A stretch of 60,199 nt of DNA from an uncultured Methanobrevibacter sp. (GTDB taxonomy: Archaea; Methanobacteriota; Methanobacteria; Methanobacteriales; Methanobacteriaceae): assembly GCF_947166415.1 (NCBI RefSeq), contig NZ_CAMVEE010000007.1, positions 1-60,199 of the forward strand. The letters run 5' to 3'. A program made the translations under genes and the position numbers. The notes beneath the pieces were generated by a model. That model was not told the DNA's origin. It saw only the letters and a program-made list of their open reading frames with translations, and made no database searches. Positions 1-9,295 of the stretch are shown one piece after another. Every line of letters begins with the position of its first letter. The stretch's first letter is position 1.

Positions 1-628
1 TTCTTACAGCTTGCCAAATAGCTCCGCCAACTTCAGCTTTTAAAGCTTCAGCTTGATCTTCAGGGAACTCTTTGTTGATGTCTAATACGAATGCAGAGTC
101 AATTTCGTCAGCTAATTCGTCATCACCAGTGAAGACTTTTACGTAAGAATCTTGTACGATTAGAGGGTCTGTTTCTACCATGTGTTCTTGTACAACTGCT
201 GCACCAGGCATAGCGTGGTTTACAGTTTCGAGGTAGTTAGTAATAGTTTCAGGGGTTACTTCAATACCTAACCTTTTTTCAAGAACGTTGTGAGCAGTGT
301 TTAACCCTACGATTACAGTTCTTCTAATATCATCCCAAGCTTGTTGGATAGCTGCGTTGTTAATGTAGTGTAAATCGTCACCTTCTACAAAAGTGTCAGT
401 AGTAGATAATTGGTAAGACATTAAAGCTCTTTGACCTAAAGGAGAACCAATGTCTGGGTTGTACATTGGGATTCCTCTTTTCTCAGCGATTTCTTTACCT
501 TCGTTAACGAATGCAGTTTTTCTTTCAGATTGAGTCCAACCACCCATGTTATAGAATTGGGTTGTTTTTTCGGTTGGGTCTTCGGTGAATTTCTTTTTCA
601 TTGCATCTAAGAATTTTTTATCAGCCAT
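1..628 (-). CDS. mcrA: Methyl-coenzyme M reductase alpha subunit, N-terminal part (cut by window edge)
   Basis: This is the catalytic alpha subunit of methyl-coenzyme M reductase, which makes methane from methyl-CoM and coenzyme B with nickel cofactor F430. Translating the minus strand from the ATG at 628 gives [14 protein letters not shown] and about 209 residues before the window ends. Gln147, in the context [10 protein letters not shown], matches the residue known as the lower axial ligand of F430 nickel. The modified residues and the rest of the active site lie beyond the edge. The gene starts 6 bp after the mcrG stop and is the last gene of mcrBDCGA. The presence of mcrC marks this as the MCR I type operon rather than the mrt isoenzyme, which lacks it. 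Confidence 0.97.
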   Translation of the reverse strand, partial: MADKKFLDAMKKKFTEDPTEKTTQFYNMGGWTQSERKTAFVNEGKEIAEKRGIPMYNPDIGSPLGQRALMSYQLSTTDTFVEGDDLHYINNAAIQQAWDDIRRTVIVGLNTAHNVLEKRLGIEVTPETITNYLETVNHAMPGAAVVQEHMVETDPLIVQDSYVKVFTGDDELADEIDSAFVLDINKEFPEDQAEALKAEVGGAIWQAVR

Positions 629-634
629 GTTAAT

Positions 635-1393
635 CTACCATCCTGCAGTTGGATTAAATGCACCAAAGGATCTGGAAACGTGTATTCTTTGACATACTTT
701 TACAGCGTCTACATCGTCTTTGTATGCTTCACCATCTATTCTGTAAATAGTGGTTTTTGCTCTTAAAGTTTCTTCGTCTAATGGTTCACCTAAAATTACA
801 GGTTCGTCTAATTCTTTACCAATTTGGTCTTTTACCATTTCGACTTTACCGGTTTCTTTGTTGAATACTTGTCTTCTGAGCATGTCGAACATTAAACCGT
901 TTTCATCTAATCTTAAGGAGTGACCGTGTACACTTCCACCTCTAATACCGGTTCTTGCGGTATCGAAGTATTCGGTTTCTAAGAGGTATTTTGAAATTCT
1001 TTCAATATCTCTTTCTCTTGCTTCAACTACTTGTCTTCCGGATAATGTACCAGTATCGATTCCTCTAAATCTGCATAAGTAAGATCTAGCTCTTAAGAAA
1101 GGTTGAGCTGGAGCGAAGTACATGGAGTCTACGAATTGGATGTATCTAATTCTGTCTCCTGCTTTTGCACCGTCAATAGGTGCTACTAATTCTCTTACAC
1201 TGTCATCTGGCTCGTCCATTTCATCTAATGGTGGGTGAACGGATTTGTATTCTTCACCTGGAGCTTTATGACCTAATATTTTTACTACGTCTTCATCAGA
1301 AATTTCTCTTAACTTTTCTAACTCGTATTCAGGGTTAGTGAAGTTTCTTCTGTTTTGAGCAACCTGAGAAGTACCTGGATAAATTTGTACCAT
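635..1393 (-). CDS. mcrG: Methyl-coenzyme M reductase gamma subunit
   Basis: Gamma subunit of the alpha2beta2gamma2 methyl-coenzyme M reductase, 252 residues, the usual family length. The LSGR motif falls at residues 117-120, where Ser118 and Arg120 are known active-site residues in Methanothermobacter MCR. VHGH at 155-158 supplies the His156/His158 region that contacts coenzyme B and F430. The start MVQIYPGT follows the mcrC stop by 2 bp, so translation is tightly coupled within the operon. There is no sign of damage. The numbering agrees exactly with the characterised enzyme, which supports both the start codon and full function. Confidence 0.97.
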   Translation of the reverse strand: MVQIYPGTSQVAQNRRNFTNPEYELEKLREISDEDVVKILGHKAPGEEYKSVHPPLDEMDEPDDSVRELVAPIDGAKAGDRIRYIQFVDSMYFAPAQPFLRARSYLCRFRGIDTGTLSGRQVVEARERDIERISKYLLETEYFDTARTGIRGGSVHGHSLRLDENGLMFDMLRRQVFNKETGKVEMVKDQIGKELDEPVILGEPLDEETLRAKTTIYRIDGEAYKDDVDAVKVCQRIHVSRSFGAFNPTAGW

Positions 1394-1395
1394 AA

Positions 1396-1995
1396 TTATG
1401 CATCTCCTAATGCTAATTTAACTTTTCTAATTATTTCATCTAATTTTTCTTGTGAAATTGTTTCACCACGGATAACCCCTGTAACAACATCATCAATAGT
1501 TCCCATGGTTTTAATGTCTTCATCAGCAGGCATTACTTTAGAAGTTTTCACGCCAATTTTGGCAAAATCTTCACAGTCTACTGGTGATTCACATATGATA
1601 ATGCAGTGTTTGTTTACGTTCCTTAGAATTAATCTTGCTTTGTAAATTAAGTGATTGGCGACTCCTCCCAAGTGAATAACAAGTAATTTGAAATTATACA
1701 ATTGTTCCACTTCTTTGTCAGTGAGGCCGAATAAAGTCCCTCCTGCTGCAGGAGCATCACTAGGAACACCGGCACCGGCATTTAAAACCATAGTGCTTGT
1801 TAAAACATTCGCTTCACGTAAACCGAAAGTGATTTCGCAAACTGGCTTGGTAATGTGTCTACGTCCCGGAGACATAGCTACTGCGCATACATCTGTACCG
1901 CATTCAGCAAAGGTCCCTCTTTGAGCAAGACTTCCACCTTTACCCATACCGCTTGTTTCCCTACAATCAACTACGTGAGTACAACGTCCTATCAT
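1396..1995 (-). CDS. mcrC: McrC, methyl-coenzyme M reductase operon protein C
   Basis: McrC is not part of the purified MCR hexamer. It belongs to the A3a activation complex that, with ATPase A2, reduces F430 to Ni(I). The 199-residue product carries the typical N-terminal [19 protein letters not shown] and a central SPGRRH segment. It lies 6 bp after mcrD and 2 bp before mcrG. The stretch SPGRRH...LRE...G, the later LGG..N...KA and the C-terminal LDEIIRKV can be aligned by eye with Mmp7 encoded at 5562-6485, consistent with the described relation between the two families. The identification is secure; the detailed role comes from published work on other methanogens. Confidence 0.95.
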   Translation of the reverse strand: MIGRCTHVVDCRETSGMGKGGSLAQRGTFAECGTDVCAVAMSPGRRHITKPVCEITFGLREANVLTSTMVLNAGAGVPSDAPAAGGTLFGLTDKEVEQLYNFKLLVIHLGGVANHLIYKARLILRNVNKHCIIICESPVDCEDFAKIGVKTSKVMPADEDIKTMGTIDDVVTGVIRGETISQEKLDEIIRKVKLALGDA

Positions 1996-2001
1996 ATTAA
2001 T

Positions 2002-2451
2002 CTAGTCATCCTTTTTAATAATATTCACATGGTCTTCGAAATTTGAATATTGATCTGTCATTCCAACTAACTCATCTGGTAAATCTGAAGCCCCATACTT
2101 GATTCTATCAGTAACTGTTTTTTGTTTTCTGATATAATTTGACCTGTCTTGATTAATATCAAAACCATATGGAATGTGTTCTTTACAGATTTCTTCAACA
2201 TCGTCAATTGTAGATTCCATAGTTATTTCAAGGAATATCCTAGCAGTTTTAACCTGTAAAACTACATCTTCCCCATTAACATTGATGACTCTACGTTCCT
2301 GATATTTTGGAGGCAGAGTAGCTTCACCTTTTGGGAATCTTGGACCGTGAATAACAGTCCTTTTAACATCATCAAGAGCTTCTAAGTCATTCAACAATTT
2401 TTCAGTTGTGTCGCTTCCAAGAACTCTGTGCGGGAATATTTCAATATCCAT
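2002..2451 (-). CDS. mcrD: McrD, methyl-coenzyme M reductase operon protein D
   Basis: McrD is a small protein always encoded in the mcr operon. It is thought to act as a chaperone in MCR assembly or cofactor handling and is not part of the final hexamer. The 149 residues begin MDIEIFPHRVLGSDTTEKLL, the typical N-terminus, followed by HGPRFPKGEATLPPKYQERR around residues 35-54, which is strongly conserved in the family. The gene lies 37 bp after mcrB and 6 bp before mcrC. No membrane segment, signal peptide or cofactor motif is visible. Confidence 0.95.
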   Translation of the reverse strand: MDIEIFPHRVLGSDTTEKLLNDLEALDDVKRTVIHGPRFPKGEATLPPKYQERRVINVNGEDVVLQVKTARIFLEITMESTIDDVEEICKEHIPYGFDINQDRSNYIRKQKTVTDRIKYGASDLPDELVGMTDQYSNFEDHVNIIKKDD

Positions 2452-2488
2452 GTTTTTGACCTTCGAAAATTAGATTTGTTCAAATTAA

Positions 2489-3820
<1,332 letters not shown>

Positions 3821-4010
3821 TTTTTCCCTCCTAAATAAATAGAGTTTAACTAATATACCACTTCAATGGTAAATTTTTCTTACCAAATTGAGTAAAGCTA
3901 CAAAGCAAGTGTTTTGCAATAGCCAGCCATATGGTATACAAATTTTATTTTATTCAAGATATAATATAAAGATTACCTATGAGATATTTTAGAAAAGTTT
4001 ATAAAGTATA
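3821..4010 (-). promoter_or_regulatory. mcr operon promoter region and leader with hairpin
   Basis: On the minus strand, two TATA-like boxes precede mcrB: CTTTATATTA at about 3961-3970 and CTTTATAAA at 3998-4006. If the nearer one is used, transcription would start near 3940 and leave a leader of about 120 nt. That leader could fold a hairpin at 3864-3890 (CAAT-GGTAA paired with TTACC-ATTG, two unpaired bases on one side) before the GGAGG site. The boxes and hairpin are read directly; the start site and any function are inferred. The rest of the gap to 4251 is AT-rich and holds only the palindrome AAAAGTAATACTTTT at 4044-4058. Confidence 0.5.
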
Positions 4011-4251
4011 ATAAAACATTTTTTATTTAAGAAAAATACCCTCAAAAGTAATACTTTTTATTATTGATTAAAATTGGTTAACAAAGATAAATACCAACAT
4101 AATTAATTTGATTTTAAATATATTACATTTCAAGAATATTTTAAAGAAAATATTTACAATTTACCTTTTAATAATAAAATAAAGGAAAATAAAAAATTAT
4201 TACTTTTAAGCCTGCAAGTAATAAATAATACTAAATGTAATACAAAATTTC

Positions 4252-4305
4252 GTCAGAAAAAATACTGACAATTTATAAATAAAATAAAAATAAAAATAAT
4301 AAAAT
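4252..4305 (+). promoter_or_regulatory. mmp10 promoter with abutting palindrome; probable leaderless start
   Basis: A TATA box TTTATAAA lies at 4272-4279, 27 bp before the mmp10 ATG, so transcription should begin at or within a few bases of the start codon. No ribosome binding site is visible, in keeping with a leaderless mRNA. The inverted repeat GTCAG-N8-CTGAC at 4252-4269 ends 2 bp before the TATA box, a position suited to an activator or repressor. The same half-sites abut the TATA box of the ehb operon at 55846-55863. Confidence 0.5.
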
Positions 4306-5550
4306 ATGCAAATTGTAGCTGATGTTGGAGGAATACCCGGCAAAGATTGTAACGGTTTTTGTAAGTACTGTTACTTCAGAAAGGTAAAAGAGGTAAAAAG
4401 TTTTGGTTGTGCCCACTGCTTACCTAACAAAATAGGTTGTGAAAGATGTAGCAAAGGGGTTTCAGAAACTCAAGGTGCATTTAAATCTCCTTTTGAAGTA
4501 ATAAACGAAATTCAAACCGCATTAATGATGGGAAGACCCCAAGGTGAAATAAGTGCATACATCAGTGGAGGGGGAGACATCAGCTGTTACCCGTATCTTG
4601 AAAACCTAACAGCTAATTTAAACCAGTTTTCAATCTCATCAGTGCTTGGATACACCTGTGGGAAGGGTATCAACGATTCAGAAACAGCTACAAGATTAAT
4701 CAATAATGGTGTAAATGAAGTTTCATTTACTATTTTTTCATCAGACCCTAAACTTAGAAAGGAATGGGTAAAGGATCCAAATCCTGAAGAAGCATTGAAA
4801 GCCTGTAAAATATTTTGTGAAAATATCAAATTAACCGGAGCTGCAGTAATCATTCCAGGAGTGAATGACGGAGATGTTTTGCGTGAAACCTGCAATTCCC
4901 TTGAGGAATGGGGTGCAAAAGGAATGCTTTTAATGAGATTTGCAAACACCTTTAATGAAGGTCTGATTTTAGGAAACGAACCTATTATAAAAGGAATTGA
5001 ATCACAGCCTGTAGAAGATTTTGCAGAACTTGTAAAACAAATAAACAGCGAGTACAAATTTAGAGTCAGCGGCACACCATTGTGCGACCCTGAAACTGGA
5101 GGACCATTTGCAATAGCTCGTGATGAAAATGAAGTGTTCTTACAATTTATCAAACCTGTGACTGGTGAAGCAACCATAATCACTTCCAAAATAGCAGAAC
5201 CGTTTATTTCAAAGATATTTGACAAATTGGAAGTAGATAGCGTAAATGTCGTTGCGGTCGAAAAGGAAATCGCATGTCTGATTACAAAAGAAGATTTGGA
5301 AAAGCTTGACTTAAGCGAAATAAAACAGTCTGTAATCCTACCTGGAAGGTCATTCGTTCACCAGCTTGATGCCGAAAGAATCTTAAGCTCCGACGGGTTA
5401 GAAAGAATCGTTGGTCGCGGACCTGATACATTAAGTGTTGATGGGGAATTAAGTATCGACATGATTGATGAAAATGTTATAGAAAGAGAACTTGAACAAT
5501 TCAATGATTTGGTCGATGCAATCAATTTCTTTGGAATGAGACTAATTTAA
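4306..5550 (+). CDS. mmp10: Methanogenesis marker protein 10, B12-dependent radical SAM methyltransferase of McrA arginine
   Basis: Mmp10 is the cobalamin-dependent radical SAM enzyme that makes 5-(S)-methylarginine in the McrA active site. The 414-residue product has the radical SAM cysteines C15, C19 and C22 (CNGFCKYC), followed by Tyr23, a residue reported to ligate the cluster in the studied enzyme. A second group C35, C38, C45, C48 could hold the extra metal site of this family. A glycine-rich SGGGDIS segment follows near residue 88. The gene diverges from the mcr operon whose product it modifies and appears to be leaderless. It is intact, and the B12-binding role of its C-terminal half is inferred from the family. 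Confidence 0.93.
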   Translation: MQIVADVGGIPGKDCNGFCKYCYFRKVKEVKSFGCAHCLPNKIGCERCSKGVSETQGAFKSPFEVINEIQTALMMGRPQGEISAYISGGGDISCYPYLENLTANLNQFSISSVLGYTCGKGINDSETATRLINNGVNEVSFTIFSSDPKLRKEWVKDPNPEEALKACKIFCENIKLTGAAVIIPGVNDGDVLRETCNSLEEWGAKGMLLMRFANTFNEGLILGNEPIIKGIESQPVEDFAELVKQINSEYKFRVSGTPLCDPETGGPFAIARDENEVFLQFIKPVTGEATIITSKIAEPFISKIFDKLEVDSVNVVAVEKEIACLITKEDLEKLDLSEIKQSVILPGRSFVHQLDAERILSSDGLERIVGRGPDTLSVDGELSIDMIDENVIERELEQFNDLVDAINFFGMRLI

Positions 5551-5561
5551 AAAAAAAGAAG

Positions 5562-6485
5562 TTAGTTTGAATCCTCAATAAGAGAACTCTCACTATTTAT
5601 TTTTACTAAAATGTAATCATACATAAATGATTTTTTAATTTCAGCCAATTCAGACAGTTTTTTATCATCAATAACCACATCAGCTATTACATCGGCATAT
5701 TTATCATAATTTAATTTTACGCGAACACCGTCCAATTGGGAAGTTACTGGGGTTGGAGAAATTACGTCCTTAATTTCAGGAACTTGATTTTCAATTGCAT
5801 TTTTAACAACGATAGGTGGCACAAGCGGTGGGTCAAGAGCCATTTCACGTTTTTTATCACTTAAAATCTTTTCAATAGTTTCGACCAGATTATCCAATGC
5901 ACGAATGTCAGGACCCCTTCTTAGCCTTCTTGGAATTCTGCCGAGTCCTCCAACGTATGCATCAGCGCCAGGAAGCTCTTCTACATCAATTTCAGGAGCT
6001 CCTGTAACAATTACTGGAATTTCAATGTCATCATATAGGAACGCTTTTTCTTTGATACAATTTTCAAAGCTGCCTAATGCGAAAATGGCAATATCATGCT
6101 CTTCAATCAGGCTTTTTTCTTCTTCGGTGATTCCTGCAGTTCCTTTACCGTCACCTCTAGCAAGCCCAATCATATTATCCTTTGCACCATACTCACGCAA
6201 ATATTCAGAAATGTCACATGCTGCGTGAGGCAAGTGGTGTCTTGCAAGTGTTGGGGATACAATAGCTATTTCTGAACCTGCCATTGGAGCGACAGATAGT
6301 TTTGCCAATAGTTCATTGGATTTAGCTTCGATTTTATCAACATCTTCCATTGGAATTGCCATATTCAAAACCAATTCCATTTGTTGAATACTGTCTTGAA
6401 GAATGAAACCACCCAAATCTTCAATCAATTCTCTAACTTCTTCACTTTTGTGAATACCACCAGTAAATATTAATGTTTCATACAT
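5562..6485 (-). CDS. mmp7: Methanogenesis marker protein 7, McrC-related MCR activation factor
   Basis: Mmp7 is found in the MCR activation (A3a) complex with McrC and other marker proteins. I choose the ATG at 6485 ([17 protein letters not shown], 307 residues) over the in-frame TTG at 6494. Its middle part aligns by eye with McrC: SPTLARHH near residue 80, [16 protein letters not shown] near 110-125, and [15 protein letters not shown] near 180. It converges on mmp10 with 11 bp between the stops and lies 53 bp downstream of an unrecognised gene read in the same direction. There are no metal-binding cysteine clusters, so it is more likely a structural partner than an enzyme. Confidence 0.88.
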   Translation of the reverse strand: MYETLIFTGGIHKSEEVRELIEDLGGFILQDSIQQMELVLNMAIPMEDVDKIEAKSNELLAKLSVAPMAGSEIAIVSPTLARHHLPHAACDISEYLREYGAKDNMIGLARGDGKGTAGITEEEKSLIEEHDIAIFALGSFENCIKEKAFLYDDIEIPVIVTGAPEIDVEELPGADAYVGGLGRIPRRLRRGPDIRALDNLVETIEKILSDKKREMALDPPLVPPIVVKNAIENQVPEIKDVISPTPVTSQLDGVRVKLNYDKYADVIADVVIDDKKLSELAEIKKSFMYDYILVKINSESSLIEDSN

Positions 6486-6538
6486 TATTAACAACTCTTA
6501 AAAATGCAATTTATATGAATTAATTTTTAATTATATTA

Positions 6539-7057
6539 TTATATTAAACTTTCTAAAAGCGAATATCTCATCTCGATTTTTTCAAATGGATTTTTTGAAA
6601 TGCTATTGTGCGATGGTATCTCAACCAGATTTTCAGTTTCACTTACCTGATCCTTTAAATAATCCGGATAAATCACATGATCAAAGTTTTGACTGACAAT
6701 ATTGAATCCCATGTCTAAAACTATGTCTTTTAGAAAATTAGAATAAACCTTGACATTGATATCTCTTTTAAAATTCGAATTCAAGTATTTTCTGCACATT
6801 TCAAAATCATCAAAAAATGCAGTTACATCCTTATCAGACAACTCATTTTCGGCAATTTCGGATACTTTTTTTATGCTTTCAAAGACTTGTGAAGGAGTAT
6901 TTATTTTAATGGCCAAACTTTTCATCTCAACTTTACTTTCAGACAATACAACAGCCAAATCGCCTTCCTCTTCATCAGGATTTTTATTTACGGCATATTC
7001 GGAAATCCCTGCCAACTTCACTATCTCTTCACACATCGGTGTTGTGACAATTTTCAT
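6539..7057 (-). CDS. Unrecognised protein encoded upstream of mmp7
   Basis: This is a 172-residue soluble protein that I cannot place in a family. It begins MKIVTTPMCEEIVKLAGI and has an early segment GDLAVVLSESKVEMKSLAIK that suggests a small alpha/beta fold. A second alpha/beta segment lies near residues 115-140 (DMGFNIVSQNFDHVIYPDY). There is no signal peptide, membrane segment or cysteine cluster. It is followed by mmp7 on the same strand and shares a 37-bp divergent promoter with comB. The setting among mcr, mmp10, mmp7 and comB suggests a role in methyl-CoM chemistry or MCR maturation, but that rests on context alone. I considered Mmp17 and could not support it. Confidence 0.8.
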   Translation of the reverse strand: MKIVTTPMCEEIVKLAGISEYAVNKNPDEEEGDLAVVLSESKVEMKSLAIKINTPSQVFESIKKVSEIAENELSDKDVTAFFDDFEMCRKYLNSNFKRDINVKVYSNFLKDIVLDMGFNIVSQNFDHVIYPDYLKDQVSETENLVEIPSHNSISKNPFEKIEMRYSLLESLI

Positions 7058-7094
7058 AAATATTATTATATAATTATTTGATATAAATTACTTC
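7058..7094. promoter_or_regulatory. Compact divergent promoter between the mmp7-upstream gene and comB
   Basis: Only 37 bp separate the two divergent start codons, and almost all are A or T. A TATATAATTA-like core sits 20-30 bp before the comB ATG, and ATATAA-like boxes can be read toward the other gene too. No ribosome binding site is visible for either gene, so both are probably leaderless and served by overlapping TATA elements. Co-regulation, or mutual exclusion of the two directions, would follow from such spacing. Confidence 0.45.
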
Positions 7095-7784
7095 ATGAAA
7101 GTGACATTGAGTCTTGAGGAAACAACAAGTTCTGATGTATCCATAATGGTTGATGCGCTTAGGGCCAGTTCAACAATAACAATGGCTTTGGACAATTTTA
7201 AAAAAGTAATTCCATGTTTTAGTCCTGAAGAAGCATTAGAATTGAAGGAAAAATACAATGGAGTTGTTGCAGGTGAGAGAATGGGTCAGACAATTGAAGG
7301 GTTTGATGTTGGAAACTCCCCTCTGCAGATAGGAAATTATGAAACTTCCAAAGATGTGCTCATCTTAACAACAAGTAACGGAACAAGAATACTCGAAAAT
7401 ATGAAATCGACCGTACTTGTAGGATGTCTGCTTAATGCAAAGGCAGTCGGTGAAGCAAGTTCCCAAATTGCTAAAGACCACATCGACGTTGTCATGGCAG
7501 GTGTCAGAGGGAAATTTGCTCTTGAAGATTTTTTAGCTTCAGGAGAAATATTGTACTGGATTTGCCAAAATTTAAAAGACTGCGAGACCAATGATCTTGC
7601 AAAAGCGGCCATAATGGCAAGCAGAGACTATGAATCCCTAAAGGAAGCTTTCTGCAATTGCAGAACTGGAAAGCACCTTACCTCATTAGGATATGCAAAG
7701 GACATTGAATTTTGTTTTTCAAAAAATATCACAAACAATGTCGCAGTCTATGAAGGCAATGAACTGAAATTGATTAAAGATTAA
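7095..7784 (+). CDS. comB: 2-phosphosulfolactate phosphatase (coenzyme M biosynthesis)
   Basis: ComB removes phosphate from (R)-2-phosphosulfolactate to give sulfolactate, the second step of coenzyme M synthesis from phosphoenolpyruvate and sulfite. The 229-residue product has the family hallmark VDALRASSTI at 19-28, a VAGERMG segment near 58, TTSNGTRIL near 92, and VVMAGVRGKFALEDFLASG near 132-150. Its length matches characterised ComB. The next enzyme, ComC, is encoded at 23286-24314. The ATG lies 20-30 bp after a TATA-like stretch without a ribosome binding site. The gene is intact. Confidence 0.92.
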   Translation: MKVTLSLEETTSSDVSIMVDALRASSTITMALDNFKKVIPCFSPEEALELKEKYNGVVAGERMGQTIEGFDVGNSPLQIGNYETSKDVLILTTSNGTRILENMKSTVLVGCLLNAKAVGEASSQIAKDHIDVVMAGVRGKFALEDFLASGEILYWICQNLKDCETNDLAKAAIMASRDYESLKEAFCNCRTGKHLTSLGYAKDIEFCFSKNITNNVAVYEGNELKLIKD

Positions 7785-7844
7785 CTTTATATATTTTCAT
7801 TTCATAATAATTAGATAATAAATTAATAAGAAGTGTTTTTTTAA

Positions 7845-9017
7845 ATGAAAAGAGAATGTTTAACAATAATCGGTACCGCACACGTATCTGCAGATAGCGT
7901 AAATGAAGTGAAAGATGCAATTTACGAACAGCACCCAGAAGTTGTAGCTATCGAGCTAGACCGTGGCAGATACACAAGATTGAAAAAAGAAATGATGGGT
8001 ATTGAAGAGGATGACAGCATATCCGTTACACAAATAATCAAAGAAAACAAAGTAGGATTATTTTTTGTTACAACCATTCTCGGATACTTCCAATCAAAAA
8101 TCGGTGCTGATGTTGATGTAAAACCCGGTTCTGAAATGGTCGGCGCCATTGAAGCATGCGAAGATTTGAACATCCCGATAGCTCTCATAGATAGGGAAAT
8201 CAATACCACCCTGCAAAGAGCCCTGAACAAGATGGGTTTTATGGAAAAAATGAAATTTTTATTTGGATTGCTAACTTCTATCTTTGACAAGGATGAGCTT
8301 GAAGATGAATTGGACATTGAAGACTTGAAAGATCCTGAAAACATCGATGATTTGATGGAAATGTTTAAAGATGAATCACCAAGCGTTTATGAAGTTCTTG
8401 TCCATGAAAGAGATGCTTATCTTGCCGGTAAAATTCTCCAAATCCCATATGACCATGTCATTGCTGTTGTTGGAGCAGGACATAAGCCTGGAATCGAAAG
8501 ATATTTGGACAATCCCGAAACATTGCCCCCATTATCTGAATTAGAAGTAATTGATGATAAAAATGGTATCCCATGGGTTAAAATATTTTTGGCTATGATT
8601 CCTATATTATTTGTGGTGATATTTTTTCTGGCATATATTAATGGGATAAATATAACCGGAAACATATATGAGTTCATCGCCATAAGCATGATTATGGGAT
8701 TTATCGGTTCCATTCTTTCCGGATCCAAAATCCAATCAGCAATCGTTGGAGGAGTAGTGGCTCCCCTAACCATAATTCACCCTTTACTTGCAGCAGGTTG
8801 GTTTTCAGGTTTGACTGAAGCGAAATTCAGAAAAGTAAGAAAAAGGGACATACATAATTTGGCCCATATCGAAAGCTTTAGGGACTTGTGGAACAATAAC
8901 ATATTTAGAATTTTATTGGTAGTTATCGGAACTAATCTTGGGGTTAGTATAGCTACATTAGTGATTCTACCATCAAAAGTTTTCATACCATTATTCATGA
9001 AAATACTTGGTGGATAG
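7845..9017 (+). CDS. TraB/PrgY family membrane protein
   Basis: A 390-residue TraB-family protein (pheromone shutdown TraB/PrgY/GumN group, related to erythromycin esterase- and Tiki-like folds). The N-terminal domain starts with GTAHVS at 10-15 and EVVAIELDRGRY near 35, and includes a second conserved block VIAVVGAGHKPGI near 205. The C-terminal third, from about residue 243, has roughly four hydrophobic segments and is membrane-embedded. A TTTATATA promoter lies about 50 bp upstream. Archaeal members have no proven function; a metal-dependent peptidase activity has been proposed for the wider family. The annotation is sure for the family, not for the role. Confidence 0.85.
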   Translation: MKRECLTIIGTAHVSADSVNEVKDAIYEQHPEVVAIELDRGRYTRLKKEMMGIEEDDSISVTQIIKENKVGLFFVTTILGYFQSKIGADVDVKPGSEMVGAIEACEDLNIPIALIDREINTTLQRALNKMGFMEKMKFLFGLLTSIFDKDELEDELDIEDLKDPENIDDLMEMFKDESPSVYEVLVHERDAYLAGKILQIPYDHVIAVVGAGHKPGIERYLDNPETLPPLSELEVIDDKNGIPWVKIFLAMIPILFVVIFFLAYINGINITGNIYEFIAISMIMGFIGSILSGSKIQSAIVGGVVAPLTIIHPLLAAGWFSGLTEAKFRKVRKRDIHNLAHIESFRDLWNNNIFRILLVVIGTNLGVSIATLVILPSKVFIPLFMKILGG

Positions 9018-9082
9018 TGAAAATTTTATATAATATAGTTTAATATAGTATAATTACAATTGATTTTATGGAATAAACTATC

Positions 9083-9295
9083 ATGTATTTTATATTTCGT
9101 TGCGACTGTGGACGTGCACTGTATGCAAAAGAAGGAGTGGCTACACGCAAATGCGTTTGCGGAAAAACATTGAAAGTCAAATCTAGAAGAATATTTAAGA
9201 AGGTGGCTACAAGAGAGGAAGCATCAGAAGCCGTTCAGGAAATGCAGGATAAGATATATGGTAACACTGGCTTTATGAAGGCCAGTGACTTATAA
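9083..9295 (+). CDS. Small zinc-ribbon protein of the DUF1922 (MTH1184) family
   Basis: A 70-residue protein with four cysteines in two CxC pairs (C7, C9 and C24, C26), the pattern of the MTH1184-type zinc ribbon. The remainder is a basic helix-rich tail (AVQEMQDKIYG). It is preceded by its own TATA box (TTTATATAATA, from about 9026), and its last bases overlap the start of the next gene if that gene's GTG is used. The function is unknown. A nucleic-acid or protein adaptor role would fit the ribbon and positive charge, but this is inference. Confidence 0.85.
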   Translation: MYFIFRCDCGRALYAKEGVATRKCVCGKTLKVKSRRIFKKVATREEASEAVQEMQDKIYGNTGFMKASDL

